NCBI GenBank assembly: GCA_964575335.1
Contig: CAZNPU010000001.1
Coordinates: 248,001-312,000 of the forward strand
Length of the DNA: 64,000 nucleotides
Direction: 5' to 3'
Origin: CAZNPU01 sp964575335
GTDB taxonomy: Bacteria; Planctomycetota; Phycisphaerae; Phycisphaerales; SM1A02
This document shows, piece by piece, positions 41,175 through 50,137 of the stretch; the stretch's first letter is position 1; every line of letters begins with the position of its first letter. Below the pieces are notes generated by a model, which did not search any database, was not told the DNA's origin, and worked only from the letters and a program-made list of their open reading frames with translations. The position numbers and the translations under genes were made by a program.

Positions 41175-43112
41175 ATGTCCAACCAGCCTCCCCCGACGCA
41201 ATCACCCAGCAAACAAGCCGACGTGGCTGATGCTGCCACGGCATCCGGCAACGACCACGAACGCATTTACACCTCGTCCCCAGACGAGTTGCAGCTTACG
41301 GTTCGCGCGATCATCACCGGCTGCGTCATCGGCGGCATCGTCGGCGCGATGAACATCACCATCGGGCTGAAAATCGGCTGGAGCTTCGGCGGGTCGATTA
41401 TCTCCGCGGTATTGGGGTTCGCTTTCTGGGCCACTGTCACGCCGATTTTCAACGCCCGGAAGTTCGGTGTGCTGGAGACGAACATCGCGCAGACCACAGG
41501 TTCCGCCGCCGGGGCAATGGCTTCCGCAGGCGGCCTGCTTGCCCCCATCCCTGCACTGGCGATGCTGGAAGGCGACCACGGCTATGCGCTGAACTACCTG
41601 GAGCTGACGCTGTGGTGTCTGGGGGTGGGATATCTGGGCGTGTTTTTTGCGGTGCCGCTACGCCGGCAAATGGTGGTGGTGGAAAAACTGCGTTTTCCTT
41701 CAGGCACAGCCACGGCTGAGACAATCGTGTCGATCTTCGCCGAAGGTGCCGAGGCGATCCGCCGGGCCCGCGTGCTGCTGATCTGGGCCATCATCGCTGC
41801 TGCATATGTTGTGCTGAAATACAACTGGCACGCTGATTGGATCGGACCGCAGCTTCAGAAGCCTCTGACGTTCATCACCAACGCCTTCGCTGACCGGATC
41901 GCAGACGGAACAGAGCCGGCGATCGTTGCGCTGATTGTGTGGCTGGCATCGATGGGATTCGTATTCTCAATCAGTGCGTCGATGATCGGGGCAGGGCTGC
42001 TCATCGGGCCGCGGGTCGGCATTTCGCTGCTGCTCGGATCGATCATTGCGTGGGGCTTCGTCGGCACATATGCACAGGACCAGGGGTGGGCTGCGCCGAC
42101 GCTGACAGGCAAAGGCGGTGTACGCGACTGGGTTCTCTGGCCGGGCGTGGCGATCATGGTGGCCGACTCGCTCACGGCCCTGGCGCTGTCATGGCGCACG
42201 ATCCTCAACACCTTCCGCCGCACACCCACAGCCGAACTGGCTTCGCAACTGGAGCCGGAAGATCAGAGCGTGCCGAATTCCTGGTGGGTCGGCGGGCTGG
42301 TTGCGGGAAGCGTATTGGCGATTTTCGTGACGTGGCAGGTCTTCGGCATTCCGCCGTGGATGACTGTGGTTGCGATCGCGCTCTCGGCTGTACTGAGCAT
42401 GATTGCGGTGCGCTCCTCGGGTGAAACCGACATCAATCCTGTCGGCGGCATGGGCAAGGTGACGCAGCTTGCTTTTGCGGGAGTTGCGCCCGGTCAGATT
42501 GTCACCAATCTCATGTCCGCAGCGATCACCGGAGCCGGCGCTTCGCAGGCCAGCGACATGATGCACGATCTGAAGACCGGCCGCATGCTCGGCGCGTCGC
42601 CGCGCAAGCAGATCATCGCCCAGTGTCTGGGCATTACAGCGGGCGTCTTCGTTGTGGTGCCGGCGTTTATCCTGCTGCGCATGGTGGGTGAGCGGGCGGG
42701 GACGCCCATCGGCCTGAGCGACGAGTACCCGGCTCCGGCTGCACACGCATGGAAGGGTGTGGCGGAAGTACTCTCTCAAGGCATAGATGCGCTGCCGCAG
42801 AACGCCGCCATCGCTGCGCTGATCGGTTTGTTCGTCGGCGCACTGATTCCGATTCTGCGAAAGCTGCTGCCGAAGTTCGCGCCCTACATGCCCAGCGGCC
42901 TGGCGCTTGGCATCGCGTTCATCGTCACGCCGGAGTATCCGATGATGATGTTCCTCGGCTCGATGCTGCTGGTGCTGTGGAGGTGGCTCAAGCCCGTGCA
43001 GTGCAAGGCGCTGGTGTTCGCACTGGCCTCGGGCCTGATTGCCGGCGAGGGCGTGATGAACATCTTCATGGCGATGCTCGATCTGGCGCGGATGGAGTGG
43101 AAGTGGTTCTGA
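41175..43112 (+). CDS. OPT-family oligopeptide (or metal-chelate) transporter
   Basis: A 645-residue polytopic membrane protein. An acidic N terminus is followed by many hydrophobic helices, the first being ITGCVIGGIVGAMNITIGLKIGW. Family-typical segments are SAAGAMASAGGLLAPIPA, KLRFPSGTATAET, the central NPVGGMGKVTQLAFAG and GASQASDMMHDLKTGRMLGASPRKQ. This layout matches the EspB/OPT clade of the oligopeptide transporter family, whose members carry peptides or siderophore-like metal chelates by proton symport. The substrate is not predictable. It ends 30 bases before the convergent ispG stop. Confidence 0.92.
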   Translation: MSNQPPPTQSPSKQADVADAATASGNDHERIYTSSPDELQLTVRAIITGCVIGGIVGAMNITIGLKIGWSFGGSIISAVLGFAFWATVTPIFNARKFGVLETNIAQTTGSAAGAMASAGGLLAPIPALAMLEGDHGYALNYLELTLWCLGVGYLGVFFAVPLRRQMVVVEKLRFPSGTATAETIVSIFAEGAEAIRRARVLLIWAIIAAAYVVLKYNWHADWIGPQLQKPLTFITNAFADRIADGTEPAIVALIVWLASMGFVFSISASMIGAGLLIGPRVGISLLLGSIIAWGFVGTYAQDQGWAAPTLTGKGGVRDWVLWPGVAIMVADSLTALALSWRTILNTFRRTPTAELASQLEPEDQSVPNSWWVGGLVAGSVLAIFVTWQVFGIPPWMTVVAIALSAVLSMIAVRSSGETDINPVGGMGKVTQLAFAGVAPGQIVTNLMSAAITGAGASQASDMMHDLKTGRMLGASPRKQIIAQCLGITAGVFVVVPAFILLRMVGERAGTPIGLSDEYPAPAAHAWKGVAEVLSQGIDALPQNAAIAALIGLFVGALIPILRKLLPKFAPYMPSGLALGIAFIVTPEYPMMMFLGSMLLVLWRWLKPVQCKALVFALASGLIAGEGVMNIFMAMLDLARMEWKWF

Positions 43113-43142
43113 GCGCGTAAGGGCTGCGACGTGCGAGCACGT

Positions 43143-44414
43143 TTATGTCTGCCCCACGGTGATGCGCTCCACGCGGCCGGCAGCGATCTTCTCGTGACCT
43201 GAACCAAGCTCGCCGATCGGGTCCGGCGGCACGATTGCGACCTTCTTCTCGCCAAGCTTCGCTTCGCCGCGGCGGACCTTTTCCTGGAACGTGCGGCATT
43301 CGGTCAGCAGCCGATCGAGAATCTCTTCCTCGGGAACATTCGCCACCCGCTCGCCCTGCACGTAAATGATCCCGCGCCGATCGCCAGCGAACACCGCCAC
43401 GTCCGCGCCTTCCGCTTCGCCCGGGCCGTTCACCACGCAGCCCATCACCGCGACCTTGATCGGCAGATCAATTTCACTTCTGAGCTTCTTGCGAACTTTC
43501 TGCACGAGGGTGAACAGGTCAACCTGAATGCGGCCGCAGGTCGGGCATGCGATCAGTTCTGCGCCCACGCGATTGCGCATGCCCAGGCAGTAGAGCATCT
43601 CCAGCGCATCTTCAACTTCATACACCGGATCGTTTGCATAGCTGATTCGCACCGTGTCGCCGATGCCGTTGGCCAGCAGCGTCCCCAGCGCGACGACCGA
43701 GCGAATGCAGCCGGTTTCCTTTGGCCCGGCGTGGGTCACGCCAAGATGCAGCGGGTAATCAAAGCGCTTGCTGATTTCCGTATAGATGTCGATCGTCAGC
43801 GCGGGGTCCATCGACTTGGCACTGATGCAGATGTCGAAGAATTCCTTCTCGTGGAAGATGTCGAGGTATTCCTCGAGCTTGGCGATCATCAACGCCAGCA
43901 GGTGGCCGGAGCGATGGCCGGCAAAGTACTTGCCAAGCTCTTCCATGCGTTTCTGCTTGTCCTTGCGTTCGATGATGGAGCCTTCGTTGACGCCCACGCG
44001 AATCGGGATGCCGCGCTCCTTGCATGCGTCGATGACGCTGTTGACCTGCTGGCGATCGTTGATGTTGCCGGGATTCAGACGAATCTTGTGAACGCCTGCT
44101 TCAATCGCCTCCAGTGCTCGCTTGTAATGGAAATGCACATCCGCCACGATGGGCACCTGGGTTTGCTGAAGAATTTCCTTCAACGCCTTGGTGTCCTTAC
44201 GTTCGGGCACTGCGACGCGAACAATGTCGGCTCCGGCTGCGGCGAGCTTGTTGATCTCCGCCACGCAGGCGTCGATGTTGTGGGTATACCCGGCGGTCAT
44301 GGTCTGCACAGCGACCGGCGCGGGTTGTGTCCCGTTCAGGCCGCCGCCGATTCTCACAATGCCGGTGCGGTTATTGCCAAGCGTTATCTGTCGAGTGGAG
44401 CGTCGTGGGGTCAT
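43143..44414 (-). CDS. ispG: (E)-4-hydroxy-3-methylbut-2-enyl-diphosphate synthase
   Basis: A 423-residue iron-sulfur enzyme of the MEP pathway that converts MEcPP to HMBPP. The N-terminal TIM barrel includes VAVQTMTAGYTHNIDACVA, IVADVHFHYKRALEAIEAG and KIRLNPGNINDR. The C-terminal domain holds the 4Fe-4S ligands in ELIACPTCGRIQVD and AVMGCVVNGPGEA. ATG 44414 (MTPRRSTRQITLGN) gives a normal N terminus. It is divergent from the first PilZ-receiver gene and convergent with the OPT transporter. dxs and ispA lie 7-9 kb away. Confidence 0.95.
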   Translation of the reverse strand: MTPRRSTRQITLGNNRTGIVRIGGGLNGTQPAPVAVQTMTAGYTHNIDACVAEINKLAAAGADIVRVAVPERKDTKALKEILQQTQVPIVADVHFHYKRALEAIEAGVHKIRLNPGNINDRQQVNSVIDACKERGIPIRVGVNEGSIIERKDKQKRMEELGKYFAGHRSGHLLALMIAKLEEYLDIFHEKEFFDICISAKSMDPALTIDIYTEISKRFDYPLHLGVTHAGPKETGCIRSVVALGTLLANGIGDTVRISYANDPVYEVEDALEMLYCLGMRNRVGAELIACPTCGRIQVDLFTLVQKVRKKLRSEIDLPIKVAVMGCVVNGPGEAEGADVAVFAGDRRGIIYVQGERVANVPEEEILDRLLTECRTFQEKVRRGEAKLGEKKVAIVPPDPIGELGSGHEKIAAGRVERITVGQT

Positions 44415-44626
44415 GACGGGTGATTCTACGGGCCTGCAGAGCAAACAGCTACAGACCGCTTCTCAGCGAGAGCGTTTCTGCGGTTATCGGCAGGAGGGAA
44501 ACATTTTTTACCAATTGTGCCGTCGTGGGGCGTGACGAATCAGAAAGCCGGCTCACACATTTGCCTGGAATGGACGATGCCCATGCCATTACCCGCAGCA
44601 CGAAGACGATTGTGAGCAGGAGGCCA

Positions 44627-45823
44627 ATGACCAACGCTCCGTATGCCAAACACGTCAAGCTCAGCGACGCTCAGCGTGAACAGTTGCTTGATCATCTCGA
44701 TGCTTCAGGTGCTGGCCTCGCCGACCGGGACAAAGCTGCGGGGAAGTCCAACCGTCGTCTCGATCAGCGTTTGCCCTATCGGCAGCCCGATATTGCCATG
44801 GCAATTGAGCACCCCGGCGGCACGGTGTCGCGGCTGCTGGTATGTGCTCGGAACCTCTCGGCAGGCGGCATGTCGTTTCTGCATGGCGGCTTCCTGCATC
44901 CGGGTTCGCGTTGCCGCATTGCATTGCGTCAGACAGACGGCCGGGGGCTGCCTGTTGACGGCCGCATCGTGAGCTGCCGCCACATCAAAGCCCCGCTGCA
45001 CGAAGTCGGCGTTCAGTTTCAGCAGCGAATCGATCTCCATCGCTTTATCCAGCCAAGCCGCTGCGAAGGCGAAACTGCTGCAAGCGTGCCCCTGAAAAGA
45101 CTCCGCGGCTCCATTTTGTACATCGACGCTTCGCCAGCCGACCAGGACCTGATGCGTTTTTTCCTGGAAAGCTCCGGTGCGACGCTCCGGTGCGTCAACG
45201 ACGGCACGCAGGGTTTAGAGCTGGTGCGGCAAAACCGGTTCGATGTGATTCTGACCGAGCTTACACTGCCCGGTCTGACAGGCCCAGCATTGATCAAAGC
45301 GGTACGCGAAGCGGGATTCACCGGCCCGATCATTGCGGTAACAGCCGATGAACGGCCGCAGTTGCTCCAGCAGGCAAAATCCAGCGGCTGCAACGAAGTC
45401 ATGATCAAGCCTCTGGACTTTGCGGCGTTGACCGATCTTCTCGGCCGCATCCTTTGTGGCGACGCCTCCATCTCCGATGATGCCCCGGCAGGCCAGCCGC
45501 TGTACAGCAGCCGCTGGGGCGATGTGAACATGCGGCCGCTGATACTTGAATTTCTCAACCGCGTCGAGGCTGACGCAATGAAGTTGAAATCGTGCATGGA
45601 GACCGGCGGAGCGGAGGCAGCGGCGGCGGTATGCCTGTCGCTGAAAGGTTCAGCAGGAGCATACGGGTATCCGCAAATCAGCAAGGCTGCCAAGTTGCTG
45701 CTGGAGCTTGTTGAAGCCGGCCTCGCTGACCAGCAGGCTGCTGCATTATTGCAGGAACTTCTGCAACTGTGCACCGCAGCCTGCAGCATTATTCGCAGCC
45801 CTGACAAGGTGCGGGGAAGTTAA
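44627..45823 (+). CDS. PilZ - receiver - degenerate Hpt protein (paralogue 1)
   Basis: A 398-residue soluble protein. A short helix (8-28) is followed by a PilZ domain (about 42-145) with both c-di-GMP motifs: RLDQR (RxxxR) and NLSAGG ([D/N]xSxxG). A response-regulator receiver domain follows (about 162-282). Its phosphoacceptor position reads TEL, that is glutamate instead of aspartate, while AVTAD and MIKPLD keep the conserved Thr and Lys. The C terminus (about 310-390) looks like an Hpt four-helix bundle, but CLSLKGSAGAYG has leucine where the phosphorylatable histidine should be. It should therefore bind c-di-GMP but not accept phosphate. AGGAGG precedes the ATG at rather short spacing. 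A paralogue follows at 46226. Confidence 0.8.
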   Translation: MTNAPYAKHVKLSDAQREQLLDHLDASGAGLADRDKAAGKSNRRLDQRLPYRQPDIAMAIEHPGGTVSRLLVCARNLSAGGMSFLHGGFLHPGSRCRIALRQTDGRGLPVDGRIVSCRHIKAPLHEVGVQFQQRIDLHRFIQPSRCEGETAASVPLKRLRGSILYIDASPADQDLMRFFLESSGATLRCVNDGTQGLELVRQNRFDVILTELTLPGLTGPALIKAVREAGFTGPIIAVTADERPQLLQQAKSSGCNEVMIKPLDFAALTDLLGRILCGDASISDDAPAGQPLYSSRWGDVNMRPLILEFLNRVEADAMKLKSCMETGGAEAAAAVCLSLKGSAGAYGYPQISKAAKLLLELVEAGLADQQAAALLQELLQLCTAACSIIRSPDKVRGS

Positions 45824-46225
45824 GTTCATACGAGGCAAGAACAAGACAAAAGGGGAGATACGAAGGAGAAGAAAAACGCCTCCACCTCCGGCCCCCTTAT
45901 CTTCTGTCTTCTGTCTTCTGTCTCCTTCCCCCTCGAAAAGCCGCCCGCACATGCCGCTCTCAGGTCATGTGCCGGGCCGATCAGACGCTGTGCCGTTTCA
46001 AATGAATGAAATGCCCAGAGCTGTGAGTTATCGGTCGGCTGTTTCATGTCAGCGTGCCGATTGGACTGCAGGTTGTCGCAACTGCGTCAGGCAGGCGAAC
46101 GGTGATTGTGACCGAGCTGTCGGAGTCAGGTGAATCTGGCGTACGGATTCGTCGATGAATCTTTCTACGATACGGATACGGCGACCTGTGTCGATTGCGG
46201 GGCACGCGGTCATGGGAGCGATCCA
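45824..46225. other. Spacer between PilZ paralogues, with (CTTCTGT)3 repeat
   Basis: A purine-rich tract (45852-45876) is followed by a pyrimidine-rich tract containing CTTCTGT three times in tandem at 45901-45921. The frame of the second paralogue is open from 46130, but sequence before 46226 does not align with paralogue 1. Confidence 0.6.
45901..45921. repeat. Heptamer tandem repeat (CTTCTGT)3
   Basis: Three perfect copies of a pyrimidine-rich heptamer lie in a polypyrimidine stretch opposite a purine-rich one. A related CTTCTGT word occurs near 39770 downstream of the TraB/GspG gene. Confidence 0.7.
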
Positions 46226-47443
46226 TTGACGCCAGAGCAGTACAAACGATCAGCACGGCTGCCTGACCCAGTGCGTCAGGAGTTGTTGGATCGTCTGGAC
46301 CGAAGTGCAAACTCCGAACAGAACGCGATTGCGAATCAACGCTTTGACAAGCGTCGTGACCAGCGATGGCCGTATCGCCGCAACGATATTCAGATCACCA
46401 TTGAGCATCCGGCTGGGGGTGTTTCGCAGTTGCTGCTGTGTTCCCGTAATCTTTCAGCAGGCGGCATCTCGCTGCTGCATGGCGGGTACATCTATCCCAA
46501 TTCTCGCTGCAAGCTCACCCTGTGCCGCCTCGACGGGCAACAGCATCTCGCCACCGGCACAATTGTCAGTTGCCGCCACCTGCAGGGGCTGCTGCACGAA
46601 ATCGGCCTGCAGTTCGATCGTCGCATCGATCCGCACGATTTCATTGAAGCAGCCAGCAGCACAGGCGGATCGCAGGAACGCGTTGAACTGAGCGATCTGC
46701 ACGGCCACGTGCTGCTTGCTGACGGCAGCGATCTGGACCGTGCCCTGGTGGCACATCATCTCAAATCCAGCGGCATTCATCTGATGGCGGTCGGCACGCC
46801 GGGGGCCGCGATCGACACCATCAAGAAGGAAGTCGTCGATATCGTGATGTGCGATCTGTACCTTGCCGGCGGCGACGGCATCACGCTGATTGGGAAACTA
46901 CGCGAACTGGGCTTTGGCGGGCCGATCGTGGTGATGTCGGCCGAGACCGATCCGCAACGCATCGCCAAAGCAACGCAGGCCGGTGCGACGCATGTGCTCC
47001 CCAAACCCTATTCGCATGAAGACCTGATTCACCTTCTGGTCAAGTTGCATCGGCAGGTCGGTGCGATTGTGAACCGCACGGTGCTTTACAGCAGTCTTGA
47101 CGATCAACCGGGCATGCTGCCGCTTGTGCAGAAATATGTCGAGCAGGCCCGCCGCATTGCGTATCAACTTGAAAAGCACCTGGCGGAGGAAAATCTCGCT
47201 GAAGTCAGGCAGGCATGTCTGAACCTCAAGGGGTCGGCAAGCGGTTTCGGATTTGCTCCGGTCAGCGGCGTGGCGGCAGGCGTGCTCAATGTGCTTGATG
47301 CACATCAATCGGTGCGGAAGGCCGCCTCGCAGATTCGCACCCTGTGCATCCTCTGCCGACGTCTGGCGGTGAGGAGCAGCCGCGGCGGCGGTGATCAGCA
47401 TCATCAGAGTCCCGCACGCAACCGCTCGTCCGACGTGGCGTGA
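46226..47443 (+). CDS. PilZ - receiver - degenerate Hpt protein (paralogue 2)
   Basis: A 405-residue paralogue of the gene at 44627, with the same domain order. The PilZ motifs are RRDQR and NLSAGG. Here the receiver domain keeps its phosphoacceptor aspartate (MCDLYLAGGDG) and lysine (LPKPYS), with Ser for Thr (VMSAET), so it may be phosphorylated. The Hpt-like C terminus again lacks the histidine: ACLNLKGSASGFG has leucine there. I propose the TTG at 46226 as start because GGGAG lies seven bases upstream and the product then aligns with the N terminus of paralogue 1. GTG 46130 is the longer alternative. The pair probably arose by local duplication. Confidence 0.75.
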   Translation: MTPEQYKRSARLPDPVRQELLDRLDRSANSEQNAIANQRFDKRRDQRWPYRRNDIQITIEHPAGGVSQLLLCSRNLSAGGISLLHGGYIYPNSRCKLTLCRLDGQQHLATGTIVSCRHLQGLLHEIGLQFDRRIDPHDFIEAASSTGGSQERVELSDLHGHVLLADGSDLDRALVAHHLKSSGIHLMAVGTPGAAIDTIKKEVVDIVMCDLYLAGGDGITLIGKLRELGFGGPIVVMSAETDPQRIAKATQAGATHVLPKPYSHEDLIHLLVKLHRQVGAIVNRTVLYSSLDDQPGMLPLVQKYVEQARRIAYQLEKHLAEENLAEVRQACLNLKGSASGFGFAPVSGVAAGVLNVLDAHQSVRKAASQIRTLCILCRRLAVRSSRGGGDQHHQSPARNRSSDVA

Positions 47444-47449
47444 TCTCGC

Positions 47450-47495
47450 TGACGTTGACCTGAACGTTAACGTTAACGTTAACCTTGACGTTGAC
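47450..47495. repeat. AACGTT hexamer array flanked by 10-bp direct repeats
   Basis: AACGTT is repeated in tandem at 47463-47482 (written AACGTTAACGTTAACGTTAA). It is bracketed by perfect TGACGTTGAC copies at 47450-47459 and 47486-47495. The unit is self-complementary (GTTAAC). Confidence 0.8.
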
Positions 47496-47665
47496 ATTTG
47501 GTTTTGGCCACGCATCGCGGCAGCCGCTTGTTTCACAATTCGTCGGTTTCACACGAATTCGTCGTAGGAAAACTCCGGCGTCATGCTGATGTTCAGCCTG
47601 CTGCGATGCGTGCACAATCCAGGTTCGCTCGGTGCGTACGCATCGCGGTGCGGTGCGGTGCGGCA

Positions 47666-47689
47666 GTGTGCGTGCGTGTGTGTGTGTGT
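47666..47689. repeat. Alternating purine-pyrimidine (GT/GC) tract
   Basis: 24 bases of strictly alternating purine and pyrimidine, mainly GTGTGCGTGCGTGTGTGT, are preceded by three GCGGT repeats. Such tracts can adopt Z-DNA and are prone to length change. Confidence 0.7.
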
Positions 47690-47794
47690 CGGTTGGCAGG
47701 TGAAGATCTGACCGTTGTGTGTGCAATCAGCGTACACAGCAACTGGACTGTCAGCGATTGTTTACTAACATAGCGTGGCTCAGGAGCAGCAAGC

Positions 47795-48391
47795 ATGCCT
47801 CGAATGCGATCCGCCGATCGTCGTCGCCAACTTTTGGAGGTGGCAGCCGAACGCTTTGCGAGGTCGGGCTACCGCGGCACGACCACCGCGGAGCTGGCCC
47901 GTGCTGCGGGCATCACCGAGCCGATCCTGTATCGCCATTTTGCCAGCAAGCTCGATCTGTTCGTCACGCTGGTGGATGAAGTCGGCCGCGAAGTCATTAC
48001 CGGCTGGCAGCGGGCACTGGAAGACATCAGCGATCCACGCAAGCGGCTGGAGATTCTGCTGGCGGGCAACCCCGCCACGCACGAAAAGGGCAAGGGCGTG
48101 TATCGGGTGATCTTCCAGGCCATGACGGAAGTCGACGGCGACGCCGGCATCGCCCGTGCCCTCCGCAAGCACCTGTCCAAATTGCACAAGTTCCTGCGTG
48201 ATGAACTCACCGCACTGCAGCGAGCCGGGGCGGTGCGAAAAGATGAGCCTGCTGCTGATCTCGCCTGGCTGATGATCAACATCGCAGTCGGCTACGGCAT
48301 GACCAGCCCGCTCGGCATCGGCGGAGCCGCCGGCGCCGGCGGCCGCCGCAGCGACATGGAACGACTACTCACCGACATCCTCACCGCATAA
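47795..48391 (+). CDS. TetR/AcrR family transcriptional regulator
   Basis: A 198-residue repressor-type protein. The N-terminal TetR helix-turn-helix is RRQLLEVAAERFARSGYRGTTTAELARA, followed by AGITEPILYRHFASKLDLF (residues about 10-57). The C-terminal ligand domain is helical, with a Gly/Ala-rich segment near residue 180. AGGAG lies eight bases before the ATG. A palindrome TGTTTACTAACA about 25 bases upstream may be its own operator. The effector is unknown. The nearest possible target, the MFS gene at 48631, is convergent rather than divergent. Confidence 0.9.
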   Translation: MPRMRSADRRRQLLEVAAERFARSGYRGTTTAELARAAGITEPILYRHFASKLDLFVTLVDEVGREVITGWQRALEDISDPRKRLEILLAGNPATHEKGKGVYRVIFQAMTEVDGDAGIARALRKHLSKLHKFLRDELTALQRAGAVRKDEPAADLAWLMINIAVGYGMTSPLGIGGAAGAGGRRSDMERLLTDILTA

Positions 48392-48630
48392 CAGTGGAGC
48401 GTCATGCGTGCATAAGAGGAGCACGCCCACGCCCGGAGCGTGTTTCGTGTGCTGACGCGGCTGATGGATGCGTCTCGTGCATTTGAGCCTCTCAGCCGTG
48501 GCGTGCGATCGCTGCAATGCTTTTTATTTATTCGTGCTCACCGCTGCATCACGGCGAGCGATCGTATTCAGAACACGCTGACAACAGGGCAGCACGACGC
48601 AGTGAAGCAGAGCCACTTTTCTGGTTCTGG

Positions 48631-49938
48631 TTATGGCTCCACGTTCGACGCCCGGCCGCCGGGATAGAACAGCAGCATCAACGCCAGGCATGCCGCTGCC
48701 CCCCACATCGGCACGCTGAAAAGTCGGGTGTAATCGGTTTGGCCATCGACTTTCGCCCATTCGCCCACATACCCCGCGATGATGCTGCCCACAAGAATGC
48801 CCACGCCAAAGACAACCAGGCCAAACAGCGACTGGGCACTGGCTCTGATGTCGGGCGTGGTCTGTTCATCAACCACCATGAATGCGACGAAAATAAAGCA
48901 GCCGAAGCACACGCCATGCAGGGCGATGGCAAAAATCAGCGTCACCAGCGGCGGGAGCGGGACGCTTTCAACATACGCGAAAAGTGCCATACGCAGCCCA
49001 TACGCCAGAACGCCGATGGAAAGCAGCGACTTTCGCGTGAACCGTCTGGCAATCAGCGGAATGATCGCCAGCACCGCACATTCCGACATCTGGCCGATCG
49101 TCATCAACCCGCCGCCGCCCACGCCAAACAGGCTGTTGATTCGGTTGGCGAGTTCCTCGCCGCCCGCATTGGCCTGAAACACATTGAGAAACGCACTGGT
49201 GTGGATGAAATAGAACTGGTGGATGCAACTGATCGGCACCGCAATGAGAAACAGCGTCAAAAGCGGCTGACGTCGCACTTCAGCAATGGCGTCAAACGCT
49301 GCGTATGAGCGGCTGCCCTTGGCCGGTGGCGTGGCGGGCAGCGTGAAGCAGTACAGCCCCAGAAGAATGCCGAGTATCGCACTGAGCCGGAACGCATCCA
49401 TAATGCCTGCCGCCTGCGACGCCAGGACTGCCGCCTCGCTTTCCCCATGAGGGGTATGCATACGCAACAGCCATTGCCCGATGCAGATGCCCACCGCGAT
49501 CCAGCCGATCGTGCCCCACACACGCACCTTGCCGAAGTCGCGATCGCGGTCAGGAAGATGATGGAAGGATATGGAGTTGGTCAGTGCAAGCGTGGGCGAA
49601 TAAATAAGCGAATAGAGCAGTGAGAAGACAAAGAACCCCCAGTAACTTTCGATCCACGAAAGCTGCCACACCAGAATCCCGCCGAGGATGTGACTGATGG
49701 CGAGATATTTTTCGGTATTGAAGTAACGATCAGCAATCTGCCCTGCGATGAACGGAGCGAAGACCGCACCCACGCCGCCGATCATGAACAGATAACCGAT
49801 CTCGCCCTCGTTGAACCCGCGGTGACGGCTGAGAAACTGATGCATCAGCGGCAGCCAAGCCCCCCAGATCGCGTACTGCAGAAACATCATCACCGACAGT
49901 CGAGTGCGGAGAGCCGACGGCTCAAGCGGCGTTTGCAT
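48631..49938 (-). CDS. MFS transporter, nucleoside:H+ symporter-like (NupG/XapB)
   Basis: A 435-residue polytopic membrane protein with twelve predicted helices. The N terminus, LSVMMFLQYAIWGAWLPL, and the FHHLPDRDRDFGKVRVWGTIGW segment are typical of the NHS (NupG-type) branch of the major facilitator superfamily, as is PFIAGQIADRYFNTEKYLA. Nucleoside uptake by proton symport is therefore likely but not certain, since related planctomycete proteins are often of unknown substrate. I chose ATG 49938, with AGGAG seven bases upstream, over the frame to 50007. Confidence 0.85.
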   Translation of the reverse strand: MQTPLEPSALRTRLSVMMFLQYAIWGAWLPLMHQFLSRHRGFNEGEIGYLFMIGGVGAVFAPFIAGQIADRYFNTEKYLAISHILGGILVWQLSWIESYWGFFVFSLLYSLIYSPTLALTNSISFHHLPDRDRDFGKVRVWGTIGWIAVGICIGQWLLRMHTPHGESEAAVLASQAAGIMDAFRLSAILGILLGLYCFTLPATPPAKGSRSYAAFDAIAEVRRQPLLTLFLIAVPISCIHQFYFIHTSAFLNVFQANAGGEELANRINSLFGVGGGGLMTIGQMSECAVLAIIPLIARRFTRKSLLSIGVLAYGLRMALFAYVESVPLPPLVTLIFAIALHGVCFGCFIFVAFMVVDEQTTPDIRASAQSLFGLVVFGVGILVGSIIAGYVGEWAKVDGQTDYTRLFSVPMWGAAACLALMLLFYPGGRASNVEP

Positions 49939-50137
49939 TCGATCGCTCCTGGGGGGGACAATTCCTCGCCTCGCTGAACTCACCATCATCACCACCACCA
50001 CCACCACGCTGCCGGCATGGCGGCCGTGATCATACCGTGCATCGCGCGCCGTGCGAAGCGACGCTGCTGCTGCGACAACGGAGCAATGATCGCAATGCCC
50101 GGGCGATGGCTGTGATGCGTGAATGAGGAAACGATGC

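Larger units (their letters stand above)
47444..47794. other. Low-complexity intergenic stretch before tetR
   Basis: No gene is present. It holds a GTTAAC-type hexamer array (47450-47495), a GT/GC alternating tract (47666-47689) and a small palindrome TGTTTACTAACA (47759-47770) just upstream of the TetR gene, which could be its operator. Confidence 0.6.

Noticed and set aside
49981..50006. Run of CAC/ATC codons resembling a histidine tag next to the MFS gene
   Set aside because: It is read as valine codons on the gene strand and lies upstream of the better supported start at 49938. It is simple sequence, not a tag.
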